Of a DNA stretch of 64,000 nucleotides, positions 21,086 through 32,837 are shown in pieces; the stretch's first letter is position 1; every line of letters starts with the position of its first letter. The DNA is from Ilyonectria destructans (lineage: Eukaryota > Ascomycota > Sordariomycetes > Hypocreales > Nectriaceae), in assembly GCA_020740775.1 (NCBI GenBank), contig JAHEWK010000009.1:558001-622000 (forward strand), written 5' to 3'. A model generated the notes under the pieces. It had not been told where the DNA came from and ran no database searches. It worked only from the letters and a program-made list of their open reading frames with translations. The position numbers and the translations under genes are program-made.

Positions 21086-22859
21086 CATCCACTGTCACAA
21101 AGATAAAACTTGATTTTAGAGCCCTAAAATACCACTATATTGAGAGTAGTAGTAATTTCAAGCATAAGAATGGGAACATAACTACACTGATTAATAAAAA
21201 CAAGTTATTGCTCTCTAGGTTGGATTTTGCTTGCTTAAGATGTCGGAACCGAACTCCTCGGGTTGGTGCCTCGGGTATTCAGCCTCGGGTATGTGTAGCG
21301 TTAGGCGACTTGGAACTGAAACGTTAGAAGCGCCGTCAAATTTACCGAAGTCTCGGATGGCTTTGTCAATCTAATCTCAATGTCGGGAAGCTTTTGGTCA
21401 CTCGCAATACCTTGTTGACGAATTCTAGTGGCAGCTCCATCGAGCACGTCCTCTCGGATATTCTAGAGAGCTAGTGGCGCCCCGCGTTTGCAGGGAATGT
21501 TGGCCGTAGGAAGCCCAACACGGGATGCTGCGCCTGTTTAAAAACGAAGTTAATTTGTTGAAGTTGACGATAAGGGCGAGCATGTTGTTTATATCTCAAT
21601 ATACACAGACGTGAGATGCAGTACGGTACCCGCGGCTTACAAACACCGGAAGCTGTGGTGGCCTCGGCTCCTCGGGACCCACTTCAAACATCGGAGGTCG
21701 GCTACGGAGTACATAAATTGGAGATCTGAGAGATACTAGTCTAAGCCTGTTTAGGAGACTTGAAAGATTCCTTCCTAGCTGACGTGGGATTACTTGGTAG
21801 CGAACATTTTTCCCACATAAAATACATGTACTGATCCTTCATCCGGTCTTGATCCTTGTTCACAAGCTTTATATCAATATTCTATACAATGTTGGTAAGA
21901 ATATGGAATAGATCAACGTAAGCTCAACTATGCCGGGAGTGAGCAAATGTAAGGTCTATGTAAGAAGGAACAAGTCAACGGAACACCAATTGGTTACTTG
22001 TGTCAGCGTAGTTCCTGGCTCCGTACGAACAGGGTAGGACAAGGGCTTTGTCGTCTTGTTCACACCGAGTATCGCCCAGAAACCGCTCAGGACAAATGAC
22101 TCGGGGTCATGGAAGTGTTGAATAGAATGATAACTCACCTGACGGTTGATCGATGACGTAGTCTGTCAGGTCTTGATCACCCAAGGAGCCCGAATGCTGT
22201 ATACAGATGGTGGAACTCATCCTAAGATCGTCTATCCACCCCATACCCAATAAGATAAGTCAGAAATAGGTTTATGTCGACCCCATTATTCGTGATACTT
22301 ACCCCACGTTTCTTCCTCGGGATCTAGGTTGCCGAGTTACATAACCCCACCGCCTACCAAGATCGGGAGATGGATCGATTGCGGGGAAAGGAGCTATGAA
22401 ATCACCACACAATCTTGCTGTTATGTGCACTGATATGTTGTGTGATCTTTTAGCTCTACTGTTTGTTGGGGGGTTATGCTTTAGGTTGTCTCAAGGCTCA
22501 CAGAAGCCCGATTCGTACCGAGAAGGCGACTTCTACTCCAAACAATCTAGAAGAGCGGGGGTAGCAAGATTGCCGAAGCTGCGGCTCAGCGTCAACCCGG
22601 CCAAGTGGTGTCGGAGAGACAGGCGCGTGATAAGAAATTCATTATGTTACAGAGATGCATGGAAGATGCATGGATGTTAAGATCCAAGCATTCGCCATAG
22701 CCGAGGGCGGCGGACCCCATCCTCGGTCACCACAACTTTGTGTGTGTTCCCGGTCTGAGCCCCTCGGAATTTGGTAGCACTGGACCGAGAAAAATCTGGT
22801 TCCTGTATGCCTGGACGGGGCATACATTAGCGCGTGCATAAGTTCCGTGGGAAATCAAG

Positions 22860-22866
22860 TATAAAG
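22860..22866 (+). promoter_or_regulatory. Probable TATA box of the P450 gene
   Basis: TATAAAG 130 bp upstream of the proposed ATG at 22996. Confidence 0.4.
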
Positions 22867-22995
22867 ACCTCGCCGCCCAGAGTAAGCAGGAGCACGGGCT
22901 TGTAAATCAGAGAGCCTTCTCCGGATTCTCAAAGCATCAATACCGGTCGCTCCTCGCTTTTGGTCAAGTCAAGACATTTGTCTTCTCTCGTAATC

Positions 22996-24746
22996 ATGTC
23001 TTCGCTCCTCGATAGCTTCCCCCAATTTCCTACGGCGACCACCACTCTGATTCTGCTATCGGTTTCGGCAAGTCATCCACGATGAAATTAGGGACCAACC
23101 TAGTTCTTTGGCAAGGTCTATGAGACTACCGGATATATGGCTGACTGAGATCTTCTCTATTCAGGTGGTGTGCTACTTCTTCGGCTCGATCACTTACAAT
23201 CTGTTTCTACATCCACTCCGAAAATACCCAGGCCCGAAACTATGGGCTATGTCTCGGATTCCCTACTCCTACAATTACATGTCTGGTAGCGCGCATAAGA
23301 AAATCTTTGAGTTACATCAGCAATATGGAGACGTCGTCCGAATTGCCCCCGACGAGCTCATATTTGGTTACCCCGAAGCGTGGAATGACATTATGGGTCA
23401 CCGGAAGAGAGACCAGGAAGAAAATGGCAAAGACCCTGATTTCTGGAGAGATAATGACGACCTTACTCTGGTTGGATCCACTCGCGAAAGGCATCGCCGT
23501 ATACGGAAAATCCTTTCTCATGGCTTTTCTGCCCAGGCCATGATAGACCAACAACCCCTATTCCAAGGCTACGTTTCTTTACTAATGGACCGACTGAAGA
23601 CAGCCTCGGCTGGAGGCGAAGCTCAAGATATGGTTACCTGGTATAACTGGGCTACATTCGATATGATTGGCGACCTGGTTTTTGGCGAACCGTTTGGCTG
23701 CCTGGAAACATCTTCCTATCACCCCTGGGTCAAACTCATTTTTAAGCACATTAAGGGAATGGCCATTGCCAACAGTGTGGTCAAATTTCCCCTTGCCAAT
23801 ACTCTCCTGAAAATGATGATCCCCAAGGATGTATCAAGAGACATCGAGGCTCACTTCAAACTCACGGAGGCGAAGGTGGCCAAGCGTCTTGCTATTGAGG
23901 CTGACAGGCCCGATTTCATGCAATCAATAATATGGGCCCGCGATAAATCCGTAAGTGACTTGAATTGCAATTTGAGTCATGAGGCCTAATTTTTATCAGC
24001 AAATTTCACATCCGGAGATTCTCGCCAACGCCCATAACTTGATCGTTGGTGGCTCTGAGACAACTGCAACCGTCTTGTCAGGTGCCACCTATTTGCTGGC
24101 TACCAATAAGCCGGTACAGGCAAAGTTGATTGAGGAGATACGGTCGAAATTCAACAGTGAGGATGAGATCAACCTTCTGAGCGTCCAAAAGTTGAGCTAT
24201 ATGTTGGCTGTCTTCCAAGAAGTCCTTCGTTTATATCCGGCTGTGCCCTCCGCCATCCCTCGCAAAGCACCTCCTCAAGGAACTACAATCCGTGGAGAAT
24301 ATGTCCCCCCTGAGGTAATTCTACTCTACCCACTATCTTACAGCTAATAACACTTAGTACCCAGACTATTCTTAGCATCTGGTCCTGGCCAATGTTTCAC
24401 AACCCGAAGTTTTTCAAAGATCCCGAATCCTTTATTCCGGAAAGGTGGCTTGGTGACCCAAGGTTTGACGGCGACCAAAAGAAAGCATTACAGCCATTTT
24501 CCGTTGGCCCACGTGACTGTATTGGAAAGAAGTGAGTTCTATCTCCGACGTCGCATAAGTCTCCCTTGCTGAACTATGAGTAGTCTTGCGTATGCTGAGA
24601 TGCGACTTATCTTGGCGAGAATGATCTGGAATTTCAGCTTGGAGCTTGATCCTCGTAGCGAGGGGTGGATGGAGAAGAATATCCTGTATTTCCTTTGGGA
24701 GAAACCAATGCTGTTTATCCGTCTTGTTCCAAGGACTGTGGAGTAG
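22996..24746 (+). CDS. Cytochrome P450 monooxygenase
   Basis: Five exons (22996..23067, 23165..23950, 24000..24314, 24365..24531, 24584..24746) give 500 aa, the usual length. An N-terminal membrane anchor is followed by the proline-rich hinge HPLRKYPGPKLW. The I-helix motif is VGGSETT (302-308), the K-helix is E360xxR363, the PERW motif is at 416-419, and the heme loop FSVGPRDCIGKN has its cysteine thiolate at C443. It resembles fungal tailoring P450s of the isotrichodermin C-15 hydroxylase type. The first intron would be GC-AG (GCAAGT donor at 23068, branch-like CTGAC). An alternative without it is to start at 23120 (MRLPDIW...), which keeps the frame but gives a less typical N-terminus. The third intron must end at 24364 to avoid a frame break. 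The exact subfamily and substrate are unknown. Confidence 0.85.
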
Positions 24747-26789
24747 ACTCAGCTAGTGTAGTTGAGAGGAATTGACTGTTGCCACTGTATGAACCCAACC
24801 TTTGGAATTGCGGTGAGATGGCGCCAAGTGGCATGAGCAGGAAAGATTAGATAGAGACGCAGACTAACAGCAGATTAATAACTTATCCACAAAGACGTAA
24901 TCATGAGCAAATGCAACCCCTCTTTCGCTTCGCAGAGAATAATAGACGCACTGGTGTTCAGGAACGAGATGTTATTCTATAAAAACACCTCCCCCTCTGT
25001 CGCCTCTTTTCATCAGGTTCTACTGGTGATATTAATGAATAATAACAGTGGCACTGGATAACCCAGTGTCCGTCGCATTGCCTAGTGCGACTTGACGTCA
25101 TGGCGAACCCAGCCCCTTGGTCCTAGGACGAAACCTAGCCTACCGACTACAGAGAGCACGCAGTGAAACTTGGCAAATATGTTCAAAAAGCATTGCCTAA
25201 TATCTAACAAGAAACGACCTGTCGATCATGGCACAAGGAGTCAGAAGAGCGCTTGTCAGGTCCTGTCTCTTATCGTCGGAACACAGAGCAAACCCGACCT
25301 TGGCTATATTCACGAAGCCATCCCGAGATAAAGGCTGCCTTACAAATCACAATGAAATCAATCCACAGCATTAAGAACGATCTGAATAACACAAAAGCCA
25401 TGGTGTAACAAACTATTACGGAAATTCAAGAAAATGCTGATAGCGCAATGGAGGCCAGAGCCGCCACGATAGAGGCGACATACCTCAGCAACACAGCAAT
25501 GAAATGGTGAGTAAAGTGAATCTTGTTGGCCAGCAGAGCCAAAATAACTCAGCACACACCTATACCAATATAGTGGCAAGATGAGGACCAGCCATAAGCA
25601 TCCTCATACCCTCATTCATTTGTGGAGTTTTACACAGCTTCAGACAATTACATCATTGCTGAGCTTGAGCCATTTACTTGAAGAATATAGATGAGCGCAG
25701 ACATTACTGTAACTCTGTAATCACTGCCTCGTTAGTCTAGGTACCGGTCTTCAGCGGGCTGATTCCAATGTCCGAAACGGAGTTGTAAGTGTAAAACCTA
25801 GTTCCCGTACCATCGGAGTTTTAGAAAGTCTCCACAAGTCCGATGAAGCGTCAGCCCTGTGCGGGCGGACCTCACGGGAACGCGGCAATTTAATTCGAGA
25901 TTATCGGCATTACGTGCCGAAGGATGGTGCGAACTGTTGCGAAGCCACCCCTCTCAGCCTTCAAAAAATCATGATTGGCTGGCCGACTTTGCCGCGCCCG
26001 CCCATTTGACGCTAACATTAATATGTAACGCGCTCAGCCCAGACATTCATACCACTACGCGTAAAGGCGGGTGGATCACGCGCTTCTTGTTGCTCTATAT
26101 TTATCGAGACTTTATCCGGGCAGAAGCAAGACACAAGAGGACCGCCATGGATCCTCCCATGAAGAGAATATGATATCTTAATAAACTTGAATAAATTCAT
26201 ACGTACCTATAGGTGGCCTATGGTAAAATACCCATATGTATTTTCCACCCTAATTGAGATATTCACCTCATCAGGTATCCCCGCGATAATGCTCTAGAAT
26301 CCATGAACTGAGGCTGGAAACTCGACCCCATATTACCCGGTATGCCCAATTCGGTAAAGCCCCTCAAAGCATCCGCGTCAGCCCAACAACGTGCGCCAAC
26401 GCAATTGGCTATTGTTCGATTGCTAGCATCGTAGTGCTGATATCGTTCTGCTACCGTAGCCACAGAGACAGGCATAGTGAGCGCAGGATGCGACTATGGA
26501 TATAATCCTTCGCGGTTTCGGAACCTGGGGGGCCCTTGCCAAGTCTGGTACGCGCGAGCAAGCGAGCGCGAACTGAACGGCGCTACTCCAATTCATTCTT
26601 ATCTTTGTTCTTAACAGCTTCAAAGTATAAGTAGATAGAGCTTCCCTTATTGGACTTGATGGGGAGGATACAGCGCTCATTATTCCTTAGCCGCAGCGTT
26701 CACAACCCTTTTCCCACTTCGCATCTCAATCTTCCAAAATCACAGCCAGCAAGCGGTTCCATTACCTATTACATCCCACCACCACCAAA
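24747..26789. other. Intergenic, no supported gene
   Basis: Two kilobases between two oxidase genes in the same orientation. Open frames at 25358-25579 and 25859-26173 show no recognisable domain. No terminal repeats were found. Confidence 0.5.
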
Positions 26790-28040
26790 ATGCCTGCCCC
26801 AAAAATTGCCATCATCGGCGCCGGGCCCTCTGGCCTTCTCCTTGCCCGCCTCCTCCAAGTCAACTCCCTCCCCTGCACCGTCTACGAACTCGAAGCCTCC
26901 CGACACGTGCGCAACCAAGGAGGCACCCTTGATTTGCACCCTCGAGCTGGGCAAGCCGCGCTTAAAGCCGCAGGTCTCTTCGAGGAATTCCTAAAGTACT
27001 CCCGTCCCGAAGGTGAGGCCATGAAACTCATCAAACCCGACGGTTCGGTCTTGTGGGACGACAACACCACCGTCACCTCTCAAGCCGCCCAGAAAGAACT
27101 TGAAGGCGAAGGCCGCGATCGTCCCGAAATTGATCGCGTCAAGCTCCGCGATATCTTGCTGGATTCATTGGACGAAGGGACCGTAAAATGGGGTAAGAAG
27201 GTCATGCGCGTGGAACCTGACCCCTCCGCCCAGGGGAAGCACACTATCGTTTTCGCCGACTTCACAACCGAGACGTCCATTGATCTCCTCGTCGGCGCAG
27301 ACGGCGCCTGGTCGAAGGTCCGCCCGCTTCTGACTGATGAGAAGCCGTTCTACTCGGGCATCACAAGCATCGAGCTCTGGGCGCTAGACGTCGACGCCAA
27401 GGACCCGTGGTTGAGTGAGTATATTGGCAAGGGGTCGTGCTTTATGTTTGACGAGGGGAGAGCGCTGCAGTGTCAGCGGCAGGGAACGGGAGCTGTGCGC
27501 GCATATGCTTCGCTGAGGGTTCCCGAGGGGTGGGTTGATGAGTGCGGTATTGATTTCGCCAATCCGTCGGGTACGACGCGGCAGGAGATGATAAATGAGC
27601 ATTGGAGCGATTGTTCCGCGGACGTGAAGCGGGTTATTCTTTCTGCGAAGGACGAACTCATCCCGCGAAAGCTATATATGCTCCCTGTCGGCATCCAGTG
27701 GAAATCGAAGCCGGGTGTTACGCTGCTGGGTGACGCGGCGCATCTGATGACGCCGTTTGCCGGGGTGGGAGTCAATGTGGCGTTAGCGGATGCCATGGAT
27801 CTGGCCAAGGCGGTTGTGAAGAAGAAGGAGAGTGTGATGGCGAAGATGAGGAGTGATGGGTATAATATTGGGGTGGCGGTGGAGGAGTATGAGAAGGACA
27901 TGTTCGAGAGAGGGAGGATGAGTGCGGAGAAGACGAGGAAGAATTTGGGTCTGCATTTCAGTAAGGAGGGGGGTGCGGAGATGGCGGGACGGTTGAGAGC
28001 ACATGCTGAGGCAATGGCAAAGGGGGAAGGTAGACATTAG
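26790..28040 (+). CDS. FAD-dependent monooxygenase, TetX/PHBH-like
   Basis: Single exon, 416 aa. The Rossmann motif GAGPSG is at residues 10-15. The conserved arginine region RNQGGTLDLH follows the first domain. The DG motif VGADGAWSKVRP lies near residue 170-180, and the GD motif LLGDAAHLMTPFAGVGVN near 312-329. This layout is that of group A flavin monooxygenases (PF01494), closest in style to TetX-type and aromatic hydroxylases. Such enzymes hydroxylate small aromatic or polyketide-like molecules with NAD(P)H and O2 in the cytosol. No membrane segment or secretion signal is present. A RIP-marked scrap of a close relative is present at 21023. Bias to GC-rich codons is stronger than in the flanking DNA. 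Its substrate and pathway are not known. Confidence 0.87.
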   Translation: MPAPKIAIIGAGPSGLLLARLLQVNSLPCTVYELEASRHVRNQGGTLDLHPRAGQAALKAAGLFEEFLKYSRPEGEAMKLIKPDGSVLWDDNTTVTSQAAQKELEGEGRDRPEIDRVKLRDILLDSLDEGTVKWGKKVMRVEPDPSAQGKHTIVFADFTTETSIDLLVGADGAWSKVRPLLTDEKPFYSGITSIELWALDVDAKDPWLSEYIGKGSCFMFDEGRALQCQRQGTGAVRAYASLRVPEGWVDECGIDFANPSGTTRQEMINEHWSDCSADVKRVILSAKDELIPRKLYMLPVGIQWKSKPGVTLLGDAAHLMTPFAGVGVNVALADAMDLAKAVVKKKESVMAKMRSDGYNIGVAVEEYEKDMFERGRMSAEKTRKNLGLHFSKEGGAEMAGRLRAHAEAMAKGEGRH

Positions 28041-29769
28041 GAGAGATTCCTGCAGTTGGATTGCGCAGGCTGTTCATTGACTATATAGCTTCGGGTTAAG
28101 ATTATAATCTTGTATGTTCTCAAGTCTTAATTATACTCCGTTTCGATACCTCTACTGGGTGGGACTTCTCTTGGAGTTTTTCTAAAGAGCTTTGCGGATA
28201 ATCGGAGTAGTCATTATGGAAGTTATAAGGGATTTGATAATTGGTGAGATATTTGCAGAATTGGAAGTCGGTCTAGCGACGATGAGAGATATCAGTGCCT
28301 CTTATATCATGCAGCTCAGGATAAGATGACTGTCAACGAATAACAAGGTTATTGTCTACAGATAAAGTTTGTAACTGTAGATAACAATGTTAATGTATAT
28401 AGTTAATAAGGTTAAAGATAACATAGTTAAATTAAACCTTAAGGCAAAGGTAAATATACACTAACCTGATATATAAGGTACTCCGTCTTTTAATACTGAA
28501 TGTAATCTTAATTATACAGCGCTATTATATATGAATACTGCACAGCTTTAAGTAAAGGTACAAATTAAAATTAGAAGAATACCCTTAATAGAAGTGATTC
28601 GTGAAATAAAAGAAATATTTCCCGCATTACTGCTATATCTCGCTCCCTGGCCGATACCATGTACTAACACCAGGGAGCTTCTTCTGTAGAGAATCGGTGC
28701 CGGGCAAGCTGAGTACATAATTCCCAGCTGCAAGGTATCCCTCGGCGCTCTCCACCATTGCATAGTTATATAATAACCCTGCGGTTTCAGGGCCTATTGC
28801 AATTCGAGTCTAGCCTCGGTCTGCGAGGGCTGGGGCCGCGAGCACGATGATAGCACGATGGTATAGGGTAGGCCGGTCTTTGCAAATACTCCCACCAGAA
28901 CCATCTGGACATACGCCAATTTTCTGTAGAATAGAAGTTTTGCAAATGAAAACTGGTCCCTTTATATTACTCTATCTTCAGCGCACTCAGAAGCCTTTCC
29001 TTGACTTCATCCCGCACTGATGCAAGACACAACAGAACCATCACCGAGTTCACGTAGAGAAAAAATACGCGCGAGCGAACTAACAAGTACAATCCACAGT
29101 ACAACATAACTATACAGCTACTCGCAAATAGTCTTTAGATTGAGATGGTTGTGTTAACCTACTCGTTACAGTTAAACAATCGGACGTGTCGGGGGACATG
29201 TTGTATCGGAACGACTCGATGTGCTCAGCTGCTCAAGCCTTGGCCGACCTATACACCGCTCAATTACTTAAAGTCCATATCGATGACATGTAATCGAGGG
29301 ACACATGCTGGAACCAGTCTGGGGTCAAAGGCTTGGTGGCCGTGTTACCTGCAACGTTTTGCAGTCATCAGCCTTGCGCGCTATCATCTCACAAGGGCTA
29401 TTCAACCTCCCGAGCTCTCGCAATTAACCTTACGACTCATGCATTTGAGGTCAATGGACTGACCGAGTCAACTTACGACATAATATCATGCGTTCCATTC
29501 ACAATATGTAACAAATCAGCTCCTGGGGGGGAACGTTAATTCTTGAAGCTAACAGCCCAGCAGTATTTCCCATGGCTGTCGCTATTTTCCTGATATACTA
29601 TATCCTCCTCCTGCTAGATTCAGTAACAATCTTGTGCAATCCAAGGTTATGTATACCTGGACTAGTATACAGAAATAGACCAATCGAGCCGAGACCGGAC
29701 TTCTGACTGAGCACCAGCGGCCCTCTCGCCAGAGTCTCGCCAATATGCTCCATATAACTACAGGTAAAT
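28041..29769. other. AT-rich intergenic, possible RIP-worn DNA
   Basis: The part around 28320-28620 is extremely AT-rich with many TA steps (repeated GTTAATA, ATAAGGT and GATAACA words), as in RIP-worn repeats. No element ends or coding remnants could be recognised. Confidence 0.5.
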
Positions 29770-31586
29770 CTATTTAGCCTTACACATCCTGCCATTATCA
29801 GCAACAGACCACTGCTCACTGCCAACGGCGTTGCGAGCGTAGAAAAAGCCGTTGTTGTCCCACTTCTTCTTAATGGTGAGCAGTCGGTTGTAATTGCTGC
29901 CAAAGAACTCAGACTGAAAATTAGGCTGACGGAAATCAGCTTCGTTCATGTACGCGCCACTTCCAGGGGTGACGGCTTCAATCTCGGGCATAATCTTCTC
30001 AGTCATGAGGTTCTGAAGATCGAGCATCTCGGACCAAGGGGCGGTAAAGTTCCAGGGTGTCGTCAGAGTGGCGTGGACGAGGGCTTTGTTCCAGGCGGGC
30101 AGCACAGATTGGGTCTTGGAATTGCTGAAGGGGGAAACGTTTGTGCCGACGCCGATCCAGGTGACTCCCTGCTCGACGATGCTCTTGGCGGTCTTGGTGA
30201 GCGCAGCATTGTTGTTGACGATGGTATCGCGGGGAATGAGACGGCCGCCGTACTGGGCGATCCCGACTTGAATGTTACCGACGGGCAGGGGGCCGAAGAA
30301 TGTGTCGTAGTGATCGTGGTACGAGGCAGTCTGGGTGTAAGTGACTGTGTAGTTGATGCCCAAGTCATTCAGAGAGTTGACAAACGGCACAAGCATAGTC
30401 TGAACCTCCTCCTTAGTCTTGTTGTAGGCGGTCAAAGGAGCAATTTGGAAGAAGGTGTTGGTAAAGTAGTAGACGACCATGGAACCAGCGTCGACCATTG
30501 CGGGGAGCTTGGAGTGAAAAGTCTCGATGCCCTCGTAAAAAGTTGCCTGGTCGTTGTTGGTAGTGAAGAAGGCCAGAGTTGCACCGCCCACCTTGGCTTC
30601 GGGGAAGGCCTTGACAGTCATAGATAGAACAACGCCCCAGTTACCGCCACCGCCACCGTTGAGAGCCCAGAAGAGATCAGAGTTCTTGGTAGACGAGGCG
30701 GTGACGACGCCAGAGTCGGCGGTGATGACTTCGAACTCGAGCGTGTTCTGCGCCGAGAGACCGAAACTCGAGCTGAGGGCAGAGTGGCCACCGCCTTGGG
30801 TGTATCCACCCGTGATGCCAACGGTAGGACACTCGCCTCCGACGACAACGTATCCCGCATCGTGGCCCGCGCTGAGGATATCAAAACCCTGTACACCGGC
30901 GCCGAGAGTGACAGCCTTGCCCTTGTAGCCATTCGCGTTGTAATCAACGAAGTTGATATCCTTCAAGCCATGCGTCCAGACAGAGAGGGCACCGGCACCG
31001 GTGGAGCGACCGTTGTAGTCATGGCCCGTGTTACGGATGACAAAACGAATGTTGTTGTTGCGGGCAAAGTTGATGGCGTTGACGACGTCGGCCTTGGTGC
31101 GAGCCTCGACGGCGTAGCGGACATAGTTGCCGAGTCCGCAGGCGCGAGAGCGAGGTTGAAAGGGGTCGCAGCTTTGGTTGGCAAACCAAGGGGCCATGAC
31201 AGACGAAGAAGAGTCCATACTTGAGTGTGCGTCAGCATACTACTATGCTTTTGAAGGGAGAATAGCGCAATGTTGGGTGGAAACACATTCAATCATCAAG
31301 GCGTCCCAAGCAACTAGCTTTTGTGGCAAACTTACTGAATAGAAGGCGATTGCCATTGGCTTTGGAGATACGCGCACTCCTCGGCATCATACGTGGGGTC
31401 ATGGCAAGGAGATCCCAGCGGTACCGTCTTGATCAGCCGACCATTGACAGTCGAGTTGAGGCTCTTCCACGCATTGTCCAAAGGCCAGCAGCTGTCGCCC
31501 GGGAAACATTTGCAGCTAGACGAAGTGGCATATCCTTGGGCGGTTGCAATGGCAATCGCCGCCGTCAGAAAGCTTGCAATTCTCAT
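29770..31586 (-). CDS. Secreted FAD-linked oxidoreductase, berberine-bridge-enzyme type
   Basis: Two exons, complement(31336..31586) and (29770..31219), give 566 aa. A signal peptide (MRIASFLTAAIAIATAQG) leads into a cysteine-containing N-terminal module (CKCFPGDSCWP, typical of fungal members). Then comes the FAD_binding_4 domain (PF01565), and at the C-terminus the BBE domain (PF08031, NYNRLLTIKKKWDNNGFF). H150 in the motif NTGHDYNG and C214 in GGECPTVG occupy the two flavin-linking positions, so a bicovalent FAD is expected. There are multiple N-glycosylation sequons. The family oxidises sugars, alcohols or secondary-metabolite intermediates outside the cell or in the secretory pathway, making peroxide. 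With the P450 and TetX-like genes it forms a loose oxidase group, but no backbone synthase is in the window. Confidence 0.88.
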
Positions 31587-32837
31587 TGTCGGAGCTGCGT
31601 TTAGAAACTAGGGAGCCCTAGAGGCAGAATGTGAGCATTTGGAAACAGAAAGGAGAAAGATGGGGCGACATTACCTGTTTGAGTTGTCTTGGCGGATATG
31701 GAGCAAGCAATTGGTGCCACGGCCCGATTTCTTGGGACGACCTGCAGAGAACTGGTGCATGAATGGAACATTCTTGGGGTCGAGATCTTGAGTTTTATCT
31801 TGCAGCACGGTAATATGCAGGGGTCGTTTTAATGAGCTATGCGGCCGTGCTTCCCGGGCATAATTGACAGGGGGAGGGGGCCTGGTACCATGGCAGTGGA
31901 GATTAATAACGGATGCGGCGGCGGACCCGGCCGTGCTTGTCCCAGTCCCATGGAACGGTTGATGGAATAGTGACAGGCCCTTCGGAGGAGCTGGGAAGAC
32001 TGGCAGGCATATCGTCGTCTAAGATGACCGTTGCCATGTATTGCCACGGGCTTAGCAAGCAGCCTCCAGTTGATTCTACATGGCACAGCAAAGGCATATG
32101 AGACCTGCCCTAAACCCTCAAACAAATAATGAAAATTACAATTCACCCAAATATCTGACAGAGCGGGAGTTAGACTTTACCCCACACTCAGTCCTCCCGT
32201 CCAATACAATAATATTCCGTAATTCTTCAGCAATTACCAAATATTCTACGCAGGTGACTAGCTTAAGACAGGTGGACGGTCGCCGACCTCGGTTAAGAAC
32301 ACACCCTGAGTGGGGGTCATACACGAGACTCTGTTAGCTATCAATCAACAAGCATGATCTGACGCACATTAGACTTAGGCGACAAAGATTTGGCAACCTT
32401 TAATTAAGTGAATTGACCATCATAAAGCATAGCCTTATTTTAATGCCCTTTGAGTCCCACCGCATGTGGATGCTCGCGTAGCTTCAGCGAGTCTCGTATT
32501 TTGTATTTCCAGGGAGACAACCATCAGTCACATTTTTTTTGCCCCTATTGGCCATGCCCACACTCCCTGCATGGTGCGGCATCGTGCCTGAAGATGTTGC
32601 AGTGCAGTACCTGCTAGTTTAAGCCTTCTACCTGCAGCGACCCTGGTTGATCGGTTGCGAAGGGACGCATCTTTTCTCAATCACGTTTTCTTCCTTGGTT
32701 TGAGTAAATTAAGTAGCTTGCTCTGTCTTATCTGTTCTCTTCCTTGCCGGTTTATACCCTTTGTCTTTTTTCAAATTTTCTTTTTCTAGTTTTTCCGTAC
32801 GTATGCGCAGCCGGGTTCCGACTCCTCAATCGCAGCA
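31587..32837. other. Divergent intergenic, BBE oxidase / SAT4 gene
   Basis: 1.25 kb containing both promoters. Pyrimidine-rich tracts near 32660-32790 precede the SAT4 gene start. Short frames near 31829-32146 are not supported as genes. Confidence 0.5.

Larger units (their letters stand above)
20806..22995. other. Intergenic with one gene scrap
   Basis: About 2.2 kb without a supported intact gene. It holds the TetX-like fragment (21023-21085) and the P450 promoter. Short frames elsewhere, such as 22396-22680, lack similarity. Confidence 0.5.

Noticed and set aside
24315..24343. A 29-bp intron in the P450 gene ending at the first TTACAG
   Set aside because: It keeps the frame but is too short to be spliced and adds residues foreign to the family; the 50-bp intron ending at 24364 gives the expected sequence and has a branch site.
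30073..30627. Open frame of 184 codons on the plus strand
   Set aside because: It lies wholly antisense to the BBE-type oxidase, whose frame carries clear domains; the antisense translation has no recognisable motif.
3985..31586. One large secondary metabolite cluster from the permease to the BBE oxidase
   Set aside because: No core synthase, and a MITE, an ankyrin gene and a secreted orphan separate the groups.
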